The notes under the pieces: model-generated
What the model was told of the DNA's origin: nothing
The model's database searches: none
The model's input: the letters and a program-made list of their open reading frames with translations, nothing else
Program-made: the position numbers and the translations under genes
NCBI GenBank assembly: GCA_944990035.1
Contig: CALYLX010000079.1
Location: forward strand, 310,001 to 374,000
Direction: 5' to 3'
Source: Clitopilus passeckerianus
Lineage: Eukaryota; Basidiomycota; Agaricomycetes; Agaricales; Entolomataceae
Length of the DNA stretch: 64,000 nucleotides
In this document: positions 45,969 to 57,221 of the stretch, one piece after another
Layout of the letters: every line of letters begins with the position of its first letter
Numbering within the stretch: the first letter of the stretch is position 1

Positions 45969-48420
45969 TTAAACACTGCCATGCTCATTAAATACAGATT
46001 TGTGTGTCAAAACATCAGCACCAATGAAAACGACTCGTGCTGCCGCTGCCATCTTTCGAAGTGCCTCCTTGATCCTTTCAACCGTGGCCATATCATTGTC
46101 CATACCTTGTACAGAGACTCTTATCTCCTCTAACTTACCAGTACTCCAGGCCCCAAATTCCCCTTCCTCCAATCTCTGATCTAGCTCCTCCAAAAATTCC
46201 TCCTGCATCTGAATCCTATTCTCCATCGTCTTCGGCAAACCGGATCCTTGCCGAAGATGAATTGGTGACGGCCAGATGTCCACCATTGGTTCTTCCCTCA
46301 GCCCCGTATCCCTGTACGATCTGCGAAACAGGCCCTGGTCTCGGTTTGCCCAGAGTCAAATGTTCAAGCAGCGAAGACCCAGGAGGAACCTTGATATAAG
46401 GCAAGATGGCCAGGTGTCAATGTGATTAGCGAGAGTGAGAGATTATGAATATTGGACAGCGACACTTTGAACATCTCATTAACGGAGTGAGGCAGTGGCT
46501 GGCCAGGGATCACTCGTCCGCCCAAGATGAAACGACGTAATTTGGTATATGAAAGTGGGAAGTTGGTATCGAACACAAGTGTCCGGAGCTGCTTCAGCTC
46601 AGTCCGTGCTACGTACGCCTTCACCGTACTTATTACCAGATCTGCGTGATCACGCAACCCGATGACTTCTAGGTATTCAAGGGAGGACATCACGGGAGCG
46701 ACGTGCCACGCAGTAGCGGCCGTTTCAGGTGGGAGACCCAGCGGGGAAGCAACAACATAGTGCGAAGAAACACAAAGGTGGGTGATAGTTGAGGCCAAAA
46801 CTGTGAGAATGCGGATCCCAGGGCCAAAGTAAGACACTATGCCTCCTGTAGTGAGCGAGAGGTGGGTGAGATTCTGCAGCAGTGGAATATCATGATGCGA
46901 CATTCGAGTCAATTCAGTGTTAGTGGAAGATGCGGGGATGAATAGAAATGAGGAGGCTCTCACTTGGGATGACTACCGGTGTATGGGAGGACCGGTGCCG
47001 AAGCCGTTGAGGAGCCCGGTAAAAACGGATTGTTGCCTTCAAACGTCATGGAAATGAATGGATAGGGTTCGGAGGTTTGGGTATTCATAACTGATATCAT
47101 ACTCACCATGGCTAGATCCCCGATCCAGAGCTGCGACTGCATCTGTAATTCCTGAGGGGGAGAGTCGGTGACAAGCTGTCAATAGATTGAGGAGAGCAGT
47201 TAACCTGGCTTGTCCCAGCGTACTGCTTGCCACTCTAGTAGCTTCATACATGCCTTCATGCAGATAGAGTTCTATCTCCAGAGATTCGAGCTGGGCCATT
47301 ACTCTCCAGTCTTCCTCAACGTTGGAAGACTCAGGCTCGGGGAGTAGTTCTTGGAAACCATCTATCGTAATATGCAAACACAGATGTCGGAGTGAATTTC
47401 CACCAGCCATAACCTGTCGTTGTTTCCAGAAGGAGGAGACGAGGGAGACATATACGGGGTCTCCAGAGTCACGGTTATTGATAGTGAGGGTGTGAAGATT
47501 TGTGAGATCGCAGAGGAGCTGGTGCATCAGACTCGAAAGTACACATTTTTGAGTGCGCACTTGGTTGCTGTTACAGTTACCTTGGATATGCACCCAGACT
47601 CTTTTTCCTCTTACTAATTCACTGTTACTACTTTGGCCCGCTTACCCCTACTTGATTGCTTTACAATGCTGCGCATTATTCATCTTTCTTACATTGATTA
47701 TTCAGTATTCTCACGGTTGTGGGAAACTTGTATAATATTTACTTATCGTGACTCATAGTGACTCTTACCCCAACTCACTCTGAGTCATACTTATTTTTAC
47801 TTACACAGCATTGCTGCGCAATGCCCAACCCTTAGCCCTACCAACCTTGTATAAATACTTTCACGCTTTTGGTCTTGCTTCCTCAACTTGACCTAAAAGC
47901 CTATACATCGCTATTTGCTTTAACTTCAACTTGCTCAATTACTCTCGCTCGTCTCTACAAAGGCTGGTAGAAGACTAAGCAGCTGAACCCTTGATACTTG
48001 TTTAAGCGAGTAGCGATACTAGCTTAACAGTTGCATTTCGAAGAGAGTTTACTGAAGAGAGGAAGTCCATGGCGGTATTCTTCCAGGTCGTAGGTTGATG
48101 TGCATGAGGAATTCAGAGTAAGAGAATGAATTCTCTGCGAGATCTAGGGGCTTCTGTCGGTAATAAGTCATGATTAGCGACTCCCTTCCCAGCAGTGAAA
48201 GAAAAAGACAGTACAATAGGTATGTGTGATATTCTATCATGCTCTCCAGCGAGAGCTTGCTCTTTGAAAGCAGAGAAATCTCCCGGTACCTGAGATCTCG
48301 AGCAAGGTCCAACAACGACCTTTTAGTCAAGTAGAGATTTTGCATGTCTCTTTTGGTCAGAAGAACAGCGACCAGTAACCAGAGCTCATCTGAAAGCTCT
48401 ATGTGGTGTGTAGTAGATAA
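45969..48420 (-). pseudogene. F-box/LRR-like gene split by a solo LTR
   Basis: On the minus strand the F-box lies at 48,415-48,290 (LSDELWLLVAVLLTKRDMQN, then LTKRSLLDLARDLRYREISL). LRR-like sequence follows the LTR (LTNLHTLTINNRDS, NSLRHLCLHITI, LESLEIELYL, LRTLSIHFHDV, LTHLSLTTGGI, LEYLEVIGLRD, LRTLVFDTNF), and the C-terminal block ends at 45,969. The LTR at 47,569-48,029 interrupts the coding region. Further damage: frameshifts around 46,380 and a TGA in LRCLNI-stop-LWANRDQG, where the related copy at 50 kb reads LSIQLWANQDQG. A full-length product is excluded. The intron near 47,040-46,950 and the exact first exon boundary are uncertain. Confidence 0.7.
47569..48029. mobile_element. Solo LTR (family II), reverse orientation, TSD GTTGC
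   Basis: 461 bp, TGTTACAG...TTAACA, with direct repeats GTTGC at 47,564-47,568 and 48,030-48,034. It is the inverted counterpart of the LTR at 48,857-49,320, with nearly the same length. It carries TATAAATAC, GCAGCA words and the CTCACG...GTG palindrome also seen in the full Gypsy LTRs, so it is a diverged relative of that element. Confidence 0.85.
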
Positions 48421-48429
48421 TTCGAGGTG

Positions 48430-48856
48430 AAGATGTGATCTTGTATGAGAATTGATAGTAGTCCTCTAACAACTGCGGTGCAATAAGCGTGACGGTTGAT
48501 GCATGGGTTAAGGGTAGGTCAAAACATGTTCATGCCTTTTTGCAAATACCCTGTTTTCTATCTCATCATCTCATGATTCTCATCCAATTCCAAGTCCCGC
48601 CATCTAGTCCGTCATCTCACCGCAGCTTCTAGTTCGAGAGCCCCATACTTTTTGTTCCCTGATCTATCCATTTCAGTGCCATTCTTCCCTATACGGATTG
48701 TTTCTACCAATACGTCTGCCTTGGGAACATCGTTTTCCATTGAGATGCACCCATTCATCCACTATTCTGTTAGTTTAGTTCTTCTCTAACCCGTCACTTG
48801 TATTCACTGGCGGGTGCTCGGTAGTGCATATTCATGTGTTATGGTATAGTGCACAG
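48430..48856. other. Intergenic between the F-box start and a solo LTR
   Basis: Promoter side of the split F-box gene. No repeat or coding signal is recognised. Confidence 0.4.
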
Positions 48857-49320
48857 TGTTAAGCTAGTATCGCTACTCGCTTAAACAAGTATTAAGAGTT
48901 CAGCTGCTTAGTCTTCTACCAGCCTTTGTAGAGACGAGCGAGAGTAATTGAGCAAGTCTAAGTTAAAGCAAATAGCGATGTATAGGCTTTTAGGTCAAGC
49001 TGGGGAAGCAAGACCAAAAGCATGAAAGTATTTATACAAGACTGATAGGGCTAAGGGTTGGGCATTGCGCAGCAATGCTGCCTAAGTAAAAATAAATATG
49101 ACTTAGAGCGAGTTGGGGTAAGAGTCACTATGAGTCATTATGAGTAAATATAGTACAAGTATCTCACGATCGTGAGAATACTGAATAATCAATGTAAGAG
49201 GGATAAGTAATGCGCAGCACTGTAGAGTAATCAAGTAAATATAAGCGGGCCGAAGTAGTAACAGTGAATTAGTAAGAAGGGAAAAAGAAGTCCAGATATG
49301 TATCCAAGGTAACTGTAACA
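48857..49320. mobile_element. Solo LTR (family II), forward orientation, TSD CACAG
   Basis: 464 bp, TGTTAAGC...TGTAACA, with direct repeats CACAG at 48,852-48,856 and 49,321-49,325. It contains the palindrome CTCACGATCGTGAG and TAAGCGGGCCG, as in the LTRs of the Gypsy element at 52-59 kb. The different target duplications show that this LTR and the one at 47.6 kb inserted independently. Confidence 0.85.
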
Positions 49321-49597
49321 CACAGAAATTGTTGAATCTGATCAGAAGGAACAGCGAGATCGTAGGCCAAACCTCTACTCTCTACCTCCTATAGGCTGCT
49401 TTCATCTAGGCCAACAGTGACGCATCACCTCCTCTACCCACTCTCCCTTATGACGCCAGTAGCCAACCTAGCTCTCCAATTACTATACAGCCAAATATAC
49501 GTCAATTGTTGATATCTTTTGCCAGCATTAACTATGATACATTTGAGAGTCGCCTTTACTGCTCCTTAATATGCCTCAACCACACTCCTTTTCTCGC

Positions 49598-50092
49598 TCA
49601 TCTCAAAGGTATGATAGGCGGAAATACAGATTCTTGTGCGCAAGCATCACCACCAATTTTGATGCACCGTGCTGTCGGCACTGTTCTTTGAAGTACTGCC
49701 TTGATGTGTTTGCCCGTCTCATCGTCCATACCATGCACAGAGATCCTGATCTTTTCCAACTGACCAGTACTCCATCCATCAAAGGCTCCTCTCTCCAATC
49801 TCTGACCCAGCTCCTCCACGAATTCCTTCTGCATGCAAATCCTATTGTCTATTGTCTCCGGCAAACCAACAGATCTATCTCAAAAACGAATTGGCAATGG
49901 CCAGCTGTATACCCTTGGTTCTTCTCTTGGCCCATCCAAGTTACCCTCATATGATCCACAAAATGGTCCCTGATCTTGGTTTGCCCAGAGTTGGATGCTT
50001 AAACGCCGAAGTCCTGGAAGGAATTGTGATAGTAATGTAAGATGACTGGGCGTTAGGGTGACAAACACACCTTGCACATTTCCCACCTGCAC
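49598..50092 (-). pseudogene. F-box/LRR C-terminal fragment 4
   Basis: The frame reads VTLTPSHLTLLSQFLPGLRR, LWANQDQGPFCGSYEGN, a TGA at about 49,874, then GLPETIDNRICMQKEFVEEL, GAFDGWSTGQLEKIRISV and a stop. It closely parallels the C-terminus of the split gene at 46 kb (GLPKTMENRIQMQEEFLEEL, GAFGAWSTGKLEEIRVSV-like). The N-terminal two thirds is missing. Confidence 0.65.
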
Positions 50093-51258
50093 TGGGTCTC
50101 CTCACACCATACTCAGCTTGAAAGGAATCTAGAGTCAGAAAGCAGTAGAAGCTGAAAAAAGCGAGTGTTTACCAAGGAAAAGGCCATACAAACTCAGAAT
50201 AGGTGCCCTACAGAAACCTCATGTAAGAGAAATGTTTCAACAGAGAGAAGTAGATGAAACTCACCAATAGACATTTTGGATGCTATTCCTTAATTGAAGC
50301 CTATGTTCGAGGGAGGAATGTCAGTAGATGAGAAGGCGGCAGCAGGGACATGGTGGTTGAATGATGTTGAACAGGCATTAGCTGGCGCGCTCACAGAGAC
50401 GGCAACAACCGGGAATGTTCCCACGGCTACTGTGAGGCTCGACAATGTCAAGTTCTGCCTATGTTGTACAGGGAACTCAAAACATTGTATTAAGTATCTA
50501 AAATAAGCTTAAAATACGTTCTCGATAGCGCCAAATCCAATTCCGTGCTCTGATCTCTCTGAAAAGCGTCGGATCCTTTGATATTTGCACCGAAATCCTT
50601 ATCTTTTGAGCACGGGAACTTCTAGCCTCATCTGACGCGCCCCATCAGACTGCCACCTCACTCATTCTTTCCTCCTTTTCGCTACCATGCCAGGTGCCGG
50701 CTGACTTTCTTTCACTCTTCCTCCATCCAGAACACTCAAGGACATCTCAGGTGGCATTCTGAAGGTTGTGGGCTGGACAGGGAGACCCAGTGCAGGTGGG
50801 AAACCCCTCAGGTATGTATTTGTGCCGCTTTTTCCATTCTCAATCTGCATTCACTCAACTTTTATGCTATGTAGGGTTCTCTGTCACTCCCTTGTCCCAC
50901 CCTTCTCATGTACTGCCCTTCTCCTTTTCTGGGGTAGGTAGATTGGCCAAGTAAGTGGCTTCCCCTTTGCCATGTTCATTGACTAATGAAACCTTTTCTA
51001 GCCTCTATCATTCTTTACCTAGTACCCTCACACCCCTGTGTCTACACCCTCAACCTCTTCTACCTGATTCACACTCCCATGGCACCCAGAGAGTAGGCTA
51101 CCGTTATTAGATGTAATGTGCCGCTTTTGGCACAGCCACATACATTATTAGGGGTTTTCATTTGTGCACTGTAGTATTATTTAGATTACAACTGTACTGT
51201 TTATCCTGAATACATATATTGTCCATCCATTACTTCTGTCTGATACTTCTGAGCCTTA
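50093..51258. other. 1.2-kb unassigned region
   Basis: A 70-codon frame at 50,294-50,506 (plus) and others are present, but none has homology I recognise. Nothing firm. Confidence 0.35.
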
Positions 51259-51756
51259 CAGTGGGCAACAAAACCCTTCCAATGTTTACTACTTTTCCAA
51301 AGATGTGTTAATAGCTAATGAAATAAATTATGTAAAATCTTGAAAATAATATACATCATAGTTCAATCTCTTGGCTTGATGCTGACATAACCCTGAGGCT
51401 GTGCATCCACTTTTAGCAGGTGTTTCACACAGTACAAGGTGGTGACCCATTGGAAGGGTTTTGTTGCTACTGATTTTGAAAGCAGAAATACATGGATTTT
51501 AGTACTTAGTCCACTTTCCCTTGGCATCAACTACTGCCTGAATCCTTCTAGGCATTGACTCTATTAAGTTCTGGCACACCTCTGCTGGAATCTCATTCCA
51601 AACCTTCTCTACTCTTGCTCAAAGCGATAATACTCCATTAGGTGGAGAATTATACTTGCTAAGCTCTTTTTTGACATGAACCCAAAGATGTTCAATAGGG
51701 TTTATATCAGGAGAGTTTTCTGGCCAGATTAGAACCTTTATTTTGTAGTGTTTTGG
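51259..51756 (-). mobile_element. Tc1/mariner transposon remnant (transposase C-terminus)
   Basis: On the minus strand, 51,756-51,500 reads KIKVLIWPENSPDINPIEHL, then WVHVKKELSKYNSPPNGV, one TGA, then EKVWNEIPAEVCQNLIESMP and a stop. SPDINPIEHLW is the last catalytic block of Tc1-type DDE transposases. A terminal inverted repeat starts at 51,259 (TA|CAGTGGGCAACAAAACCC). An inverted copy of it lies inside the element at 51,448-51,472. The N-terminal part of the transposase and the other end are missing. Confidence 0.75.
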
Positions 51757-51988
51757 TCCCTTCCTCGACTATCACTGCCGAATACATGGCCATCACACTC
51801 TACGGTCATTTGTACAGCCACTCTCATCTGTACACTTTGCCATTCCTCACTTCCCCACACTTTCTTCTCAAAGTTACGGGTTCATACACACATATGTATA
51901 CTAATAGACTGTCGAGCAAGCATGCCTTCCAGCAAGGGAAGTTGCGGACGACCCTTACCTTAAGCTAGGTGTGGGCTTGTGAGGTAAG
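51757..51988. other. Short segment between Tc1 remnant and Gypsy LTR
   Basis: No coding homology is recognised. In particular I do not see the continuation of the KDZ transposase that is cut off on the other side of the Gypsy element. Confidence 0.4.
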
Positions 51989-52453
51989 TGTTAAGGCAGA
52001 GCCTAACAACTTAGGTAATACTGTTTACGCTCAATGTCTTTGATAAACAAAGACAGAGATTTGTCAGCAGCTGCAGCTGTACTGACGACCTGGTGAGATT
52101 GACGAAGCAAGGGACTTAAAGGCGAAGTAGAGAACTAAGCAGTTAGGTAGATTGCCTAGGTCAAGCTGAGGAGCCTTGACCAAATGGTACAGGTTTATAT
52201 ACCTATCTAGTAGTTCTAAATATAGCGCATGCGCAGCATGCTAAGTAAGTAATGAGTCATGCACAGCATGATGAGTAAGTACATGAGTCAGAAAGAGTCA
52301 GATAAGGTATAAGTCTCTCACGATCGTGAGAGATGCGGAGTAAGCATGGAAAAAGGTGAAAAATGCGCAGTGATGCGCAGCATATGTGAGTAATCGTGCA
52401 TAGGTAAGCGGGCCGGGGTATGTAAGGAGAAACATGTAAGCAAAATCATAACA
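51989..52453 (-). repeat. Gypsy LTR (3' LTR of the element), 465 bp
   Basis: TGTTAAGG...ATAACA. It differs from the other LTR by 8 substitutions, all transitions, and lacks a 20-bp segment. It contains the perfect 18-bp palindrome CTCTCACGATCGTGAGAG at 52,315-52,332 and repeated GCGCAGCAT words. Confidence 0.9.
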
Positions 52454-52468
52454 TTACCCTCTCGCTAT
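52454..52468 (-). other. Polypurine tract next to the 3' LTR
   Basis: The minus strand reads AGCGAGAGGGTAA directly before the LTR. That is the position and composition expected for the plus-strand primer of a retrotransposon. Confidence 0.5.
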
Positions 52469-52486
52469 CGTTGAAGTCTCCTGACT

Positions 52487-53356
52487 TCAATTCCTTCCTT
52501 TACCCCAGAAATGACGGTCTATGCCCTTGTGGTAGCGTTGTGGGCAGCTAACCGGGTAATGGCCTGGGCCACGATGATGGCACAGACGACACACAAAACG
52601 AAAGCAATGACACTGTCGGTGTCTGCCTCCACAAATGTAGCATCTGAACCATCTGGGTGGTGGTGGTCTGTTGGCAAGGTATCCGGTGCGCGGCGCCTTC
52701 TGGGACGATAGTGTCGAGGGGGAAGGTTCACCAGCGTTGGTGAGTCGGACTCTGGTGGGCTTTCGAATGTGGAGAGGTATGGCGTCGGAGGGTTTGCTAT
52801 TGGGGTTGATGTTTTCCTTGTTGTTGTTCTGTTCTTCTTTGACGAAGGGGTTATGTTTTATTTTTGCAGTGGTGTGTAAATTGGTGACGGGAGAAAATGC
52901 TCGTAGGGTTCCGCAAACTTGACGTGCAGTGAGGATCGTGACTTCCTCTTCTTGACTTTCCTCAGGCCCCCAGGGATTGGAGGCAAGGGTTTCGAAGTCT
53001 GTCTCCTCCGGGTTGTTGAACCAGTTTTGTCGTTCGGGGAAGAATTTGTCGAGGAAAGCTGTTCCTCCAATGGCAAAGAAGAGGTCTGTGAGGGTCTCCT
53101 CCGTTTCTCGATCAACTTTGTCCAAAAGTTGATCAAGATCGTCAGTGGCTTTCGCAAATTGGTGGCGCAGATGAGCCACTTCGTTGCGAGTTTCGGTTCA
53201 TCGGTTTTGGTAGAGGGTTCCTTGTTCTCCCACAGCGGTGAGAGGGTTGTCGTCGCTGCTCCAGGCAGTATGCGTACGGAGCGCCGTAATAGCGGTATCG
53301 GATTTGAAGGTGTTGCGGATGATGGTGCGGTCGTAGGAAGAGGCATTTTGAGACAT
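52487..53356 (-). pseudogene. Extra ORF of the Gypsy element, Cys/His-rich C-terminus
   Basis: The frame starts with ATG at 53,356 (MSQNASSYDRTIIRN), 39 nt after the pol stop, and ends at 52,487: 290 codons with one TGA at 53,200-53,198. The N-terminal half contains a heptad-like helix (VAHLRHQFAKATDDLDQLLD). The middle is polar (NNNKENINPN). The C-terminus carries CYICGGRHRQCHCFRFVCRL, then CHHRGPGHYPVSC, a Cys/His cluster unlike the Gag CCHC knuckle. Nucleic-acid or protein binding is likely. Position after pol is unusual: most Gypsy elements end with integrase, or have an env-like ORF there, but this shows no membrane segment. The 162-codon frame overlapping it (53,346-52,858) is taken as its shadow. 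Confidence 0.65.
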
Positions 53357-53394
53357 TGTTATATAGTGGATGTGAGTGGGTTTGCTATGTGGTG

Positions 53395-56300
53395 TCAGGT
53401 GAGTTTCTTCCTCTTTTTATACTCGGTGAGTATTTCCTTGGCATTCCGCAGTTCCGACTCGGGCATCCATTTGTTGTCCGCTGATGGCCATCCCTTCCAT
53501 TTTACGAGGTATCTGTGTCGCCCTTTGCCTTGTTTCTGATGGGCCACAATTGCTTCTATTTCATATTCTTCTATTCTGTCGATTTCATCAGGTGGCAGTT
53601 TAGAGAAGCTGGGTCCATGCGCTTTGGTGGAGATGTAACGGGTGAAAAGTGATGCGTGAATCACTGGGTGGATGTTCCATCACCTTGGCAGGTCGAGTTT
53701 ATAGGTCAGGTGTCCTTTTACCTCAAGTATCTTGAAGGGTCCTTCTCGTTTGAGTGCTAGTTTCTTGGAGATGTTTCCTTGATTGAGATTTGTGGCTTCT
53801 AACCACACCTTTTCTCCGACTTTGAATGGGGTGAAATGTCGTGTGATCTTCTCTGCCATGCGTTGCGCAGCAAGTGCATGTGCAGCATTTGCTTCATCGC
53901 GTGCTAGCAGAAGTTCCTTGATCCGTTTGTCAACTGCGGGAATTTTGCTAGTGGGAGCAACTGATGGGAGTGCAGGTGGTTTGTATCCCATCATTAGGTA
54001 GAATGTGGTTCGTTTGGTGACAGAGTGTGTTCAGCTGTTGTAGGAGAATTCTAGAGTGGTAATCCATTTGGACCAGGATTCGGGGTTCTGTGCACAGAAG
54101 ATGCGGAGATAGGCATCAATCTCCTGATTGATCCTTTCTGTTGCACCATCGGTTTGTGGGTGGTAGGCGGTACTCATGTTGAGCTTGATTCCAAGGAGTT
54201 GTCCCATCTCTTGGAAAACTTTAGAGGCGAATTGAGGTCATCTGTCTCAAATTACTTTGTCGGGAGTCCAAAACGGCGGTAGACATTGTCAATGTAGGCA
54301 TTTGCAGTTCCTGTGGCATCGATTTTCTTTGTCCAAGGGATGAAAATTGCCCCCTTCGTAGCTCCATGGTCGACCACGGCCATAATGCTATCGAAACCAT
54401 TACTCTCTGGGAGATCCGTGTGAAAATCGTACGTCACTAGCGAAAATGGCCTAGTGGTTTCGGATTTGATGGGCATTAATGGTGGAGCAGTGGGGTGGCG
54501 ATTGATCTTCATTTGTTGGCACATTGCACAGCCCTGCACAAAGTTCTTGATGAACACTGACATCCCTGGCCACCAGTAGTCCTTCCGGACTTTCTCCAGT
54601 GTCCCAAATTGTCCAGGGTGTCCTGCGCTGGGTAGATCGTGATAACGTTGGACTATCTTCCTTCGGAGGTCTTCATCATCTGGTACCACACACTTGTCTT
54701 TGTAGTACAAGATGCCATCGTCAAATTTCCAGTCTTCCAGGTTTGATCGGATTGGTGGGGGTCCGTCTTCTTTAGCGGTGCGAATGGCGTCAACAATCAG
54801 TTTGTCATTGACCATCTTGTGTACAATTTCGTCCTTTAGTTCAATGTCGATTGAGCGAAGGAAGAGCTTGTCGGGGAGGAGAATGATGTCTTCGTTGTCG
54901 GTATCTTCACCTGGGATGTGGTCTGGTCGTCGAGATAGTGCGTCAGATTGTATCATCTTTGCACCAGGGGTGTGTACAAGTTTGATGTTAAACTGGGATA
55001 GCATCAGATTCCATCTTGCTTGTCGTCGGTTCAACTTCCGGGCTTCTCGGAAGTATGTGAGGTTTTTGTGATCGGATAGAATCACGACTGAATGTTGGGA
55101 TCCATGGAAGTAGTGTCGCCAGGTTTCTAATGCGCGGATAATGCCTAGAAGTTCTCGGTCGTAGATTTCATAGTTCCGTTCTGTTTCCGAGAACAATTTA
55201 GATATGAAACCACATGGGTGCCATGATCCGTTGGCGTCACGTTGTTGTAGGACTGCTCCTGTTGCATGTTTTGAGGCATCGCTTTCCACCACAAATGGCT
55301 TCGTGGGGTCAGGCATCAGCAACGCAGGCGCTTCCAGGAATTTGTCTTTCAGGGTAGTGAAAGCTTTGTGACATTCATTGGTCCATTCCCACTTCTTGTC
55401 TTTCTTGGTGAGTTCGTTCAGTGGTTTGGCAATTTCCGCATATTTTCCGATGAACCTGCGGTAAAAGTTTCCGAATCCTAGGAATGATCGGACTTCCTTT
55501 ACTGTAGTTGGCGTAGGCCAGTCGCGCATCCCTGCAAGTTTGACAGGGTCCATGGAGATCTTGTTTGGTTCAATGATGAACCCGAGGTACTCCACTCTTG
55601 TGGTGTCAAATTGGCATTTCTCTGCTTTGAGGTAGAGATCGTTGTCTTGTAGTCTTTGTAAGACTCTGCGTGTGCGTTCTCGGTGTTTTTCTGGATCGTT
55701 GGAGAAGATGAGGATGTCGTCCATGTAGATGATGACCCATCCTTCGTCTATCATGTCTCGGAAAAGGTGGTTCATCATTGCTTGGAAGGTACCGGGTGAG
55801 TTCATTAGTCCAAAGAACATCACCATTGGTTCAAATAACCCTCGGTTGGTCTTGAACGCTGCTTTCCATTGGTCACCATCTTTGATGCGGATGTTGTGAT
55901 ATCCCCATCGAATGTCGAGTTTGGTGAAGACAGTTGCTCCTTTGAGTTTATCGATGAGTTCGCTAGCCAGCGGTAAGGGGTAAGCGTTAGGTATTGTTCC
56001 TTCGTTGAGTCGTCGGTAGTCCTGACATGGTCTTAGGGCTTCCGAGTCTTTCTTTGCAACGAAGAAAAACGGAGATGCTTGTGGGGAGTTGGATTCCCGG
56101 ATGTATCCTTTGGCTAGATTTTCCTTGAGAAACTCGTCGAGTTTTTCTTGTTCTAAGGGGCTGAGCGGATAGACCTTGCAGTCTTTTGGCACGAAATCTG
56201 TCTTCAGATCTATGGCATGATCCCAGGGTCGGCTTGGTGGGAATCGTTCAGATGCTGCTTTCTCAAAGACTTTTCTGTAGTCTTGAAGATAGTCGGGGAT

Positions 56301-57221
56301 GATTTCGTCAAGGGATTTCTTTGGCTCCTTATCTTCTCGTTTATGCTCCAGAGCTTGCGAAATTGATGTTTTCGCACGTATCCACACCTGCTGTGTGTGA
56401 TGTCTGGTTGCTGGATGGTGTGTTATCACTGTCTGTCGTATCGTGGTAGTTGGCCTGATTGGCCCGTACACAAGGTAATCCTTTGTGTGTTCCTGCGTAA
56501 GTGGGGGTTCCTCCTTGGTGAATATTCCGACTGCCGGTTCGTTCTGGCAGTATGCGATGAGAAAGTCTTCATTGATCTCTTCTCCGTCTTCGACTATTCG
56601 GAAATAGTCGCTAAGTCCTTCTGATTTTCCGGGATTCTCTTCGGAACAATCAGGTGCTGGGGTAGGTGGCGTGTTTTCCTCTAGTAGTTGTTCTCGGATG
56701 GCTCTCATCCGCTTGATGTCTACTGCTCGCATCAATGTTTGCGACAGTCGTTGGGTAATGCGTGATTCGTCGATTTCGAGTGTGCCGTCGCTCCACGATA
56801 TGATTGGATCTACCCGTTTTAGCCAGGGTAATCCAAAAATCAGGTGGTCTTTCCCGAGTCCAGTGACAAAACATCTTTCCTTGATGATGGCTGTCCCTAT
56901 CTTGGCAATAACCCAGGTAAAGTGGGTAATAGTTCCTTGTTTGTTCAGGGTGCCATCAACGTTTCGTGCTGTAATCGGTTGTCAGAGTGGGAGTAGCGGG
57001 AGGTGATGTGTCTTGGCAAAGACGGAGTCGATAAATGACCCTTGCGCTCCAGAGTCAATGAGAGCTTTTGTGCCGACGATTGTTGTATTTCCATCTAGAG
57101 GGTCTTGTAGAGAGATTGGGATACGCATAGATTCAGCATAAAAATCAGTAGCTACAAGTACACTGGAAATATCAATGGGGCGAGGAAGTACTGATGTCGG
57201 CTTTGCAGTCTTCCTTCCTCT
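53395..57221 (-). pseudogene. Gypsy Pol: protease, RT, RNase H, integrase, chromodomain
   Basis: In order on the minus strand: protease LIDSGAQGSF (about 57,050), reverse transcriptase with YMDDIL (about 55,720), RNase H (VVESDASKHATGAVLQQ), integrase zinc domain (HPGQFGTLEKV ... CAMCQQMK), integrase core (YHPQTDGATERINQEI), its C-terminal domain (FKVGEKVWLEATNLN), and a chromodomain (YEIEAIVAHQ ... YLVKWKGWPSADNKWMP) ending at 53,395. The chromodomain places it in the chromoviruses. Breaks: TGA at 56,984, a one-base loss near 54,262 (GLP to DKVI), TGAs at 54,249, 54,240, 54,033 and 53,682. The stretch 54,252-56,735 remains open. Confidence 0.85.

Noticed and set aside
50294..50506. 70-codon frame on the plus strand
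   Set aside because: No recognisable domain, no splice partners, and it lies in decayed repeat territory.
52858..53346. 162-codon frame after pol (MPLPTTAPSS...)
   Set aside because: It overlaps the 290-codon Cys/His ORF in another frame and has Pro/Ser-rich shadow-like composition.
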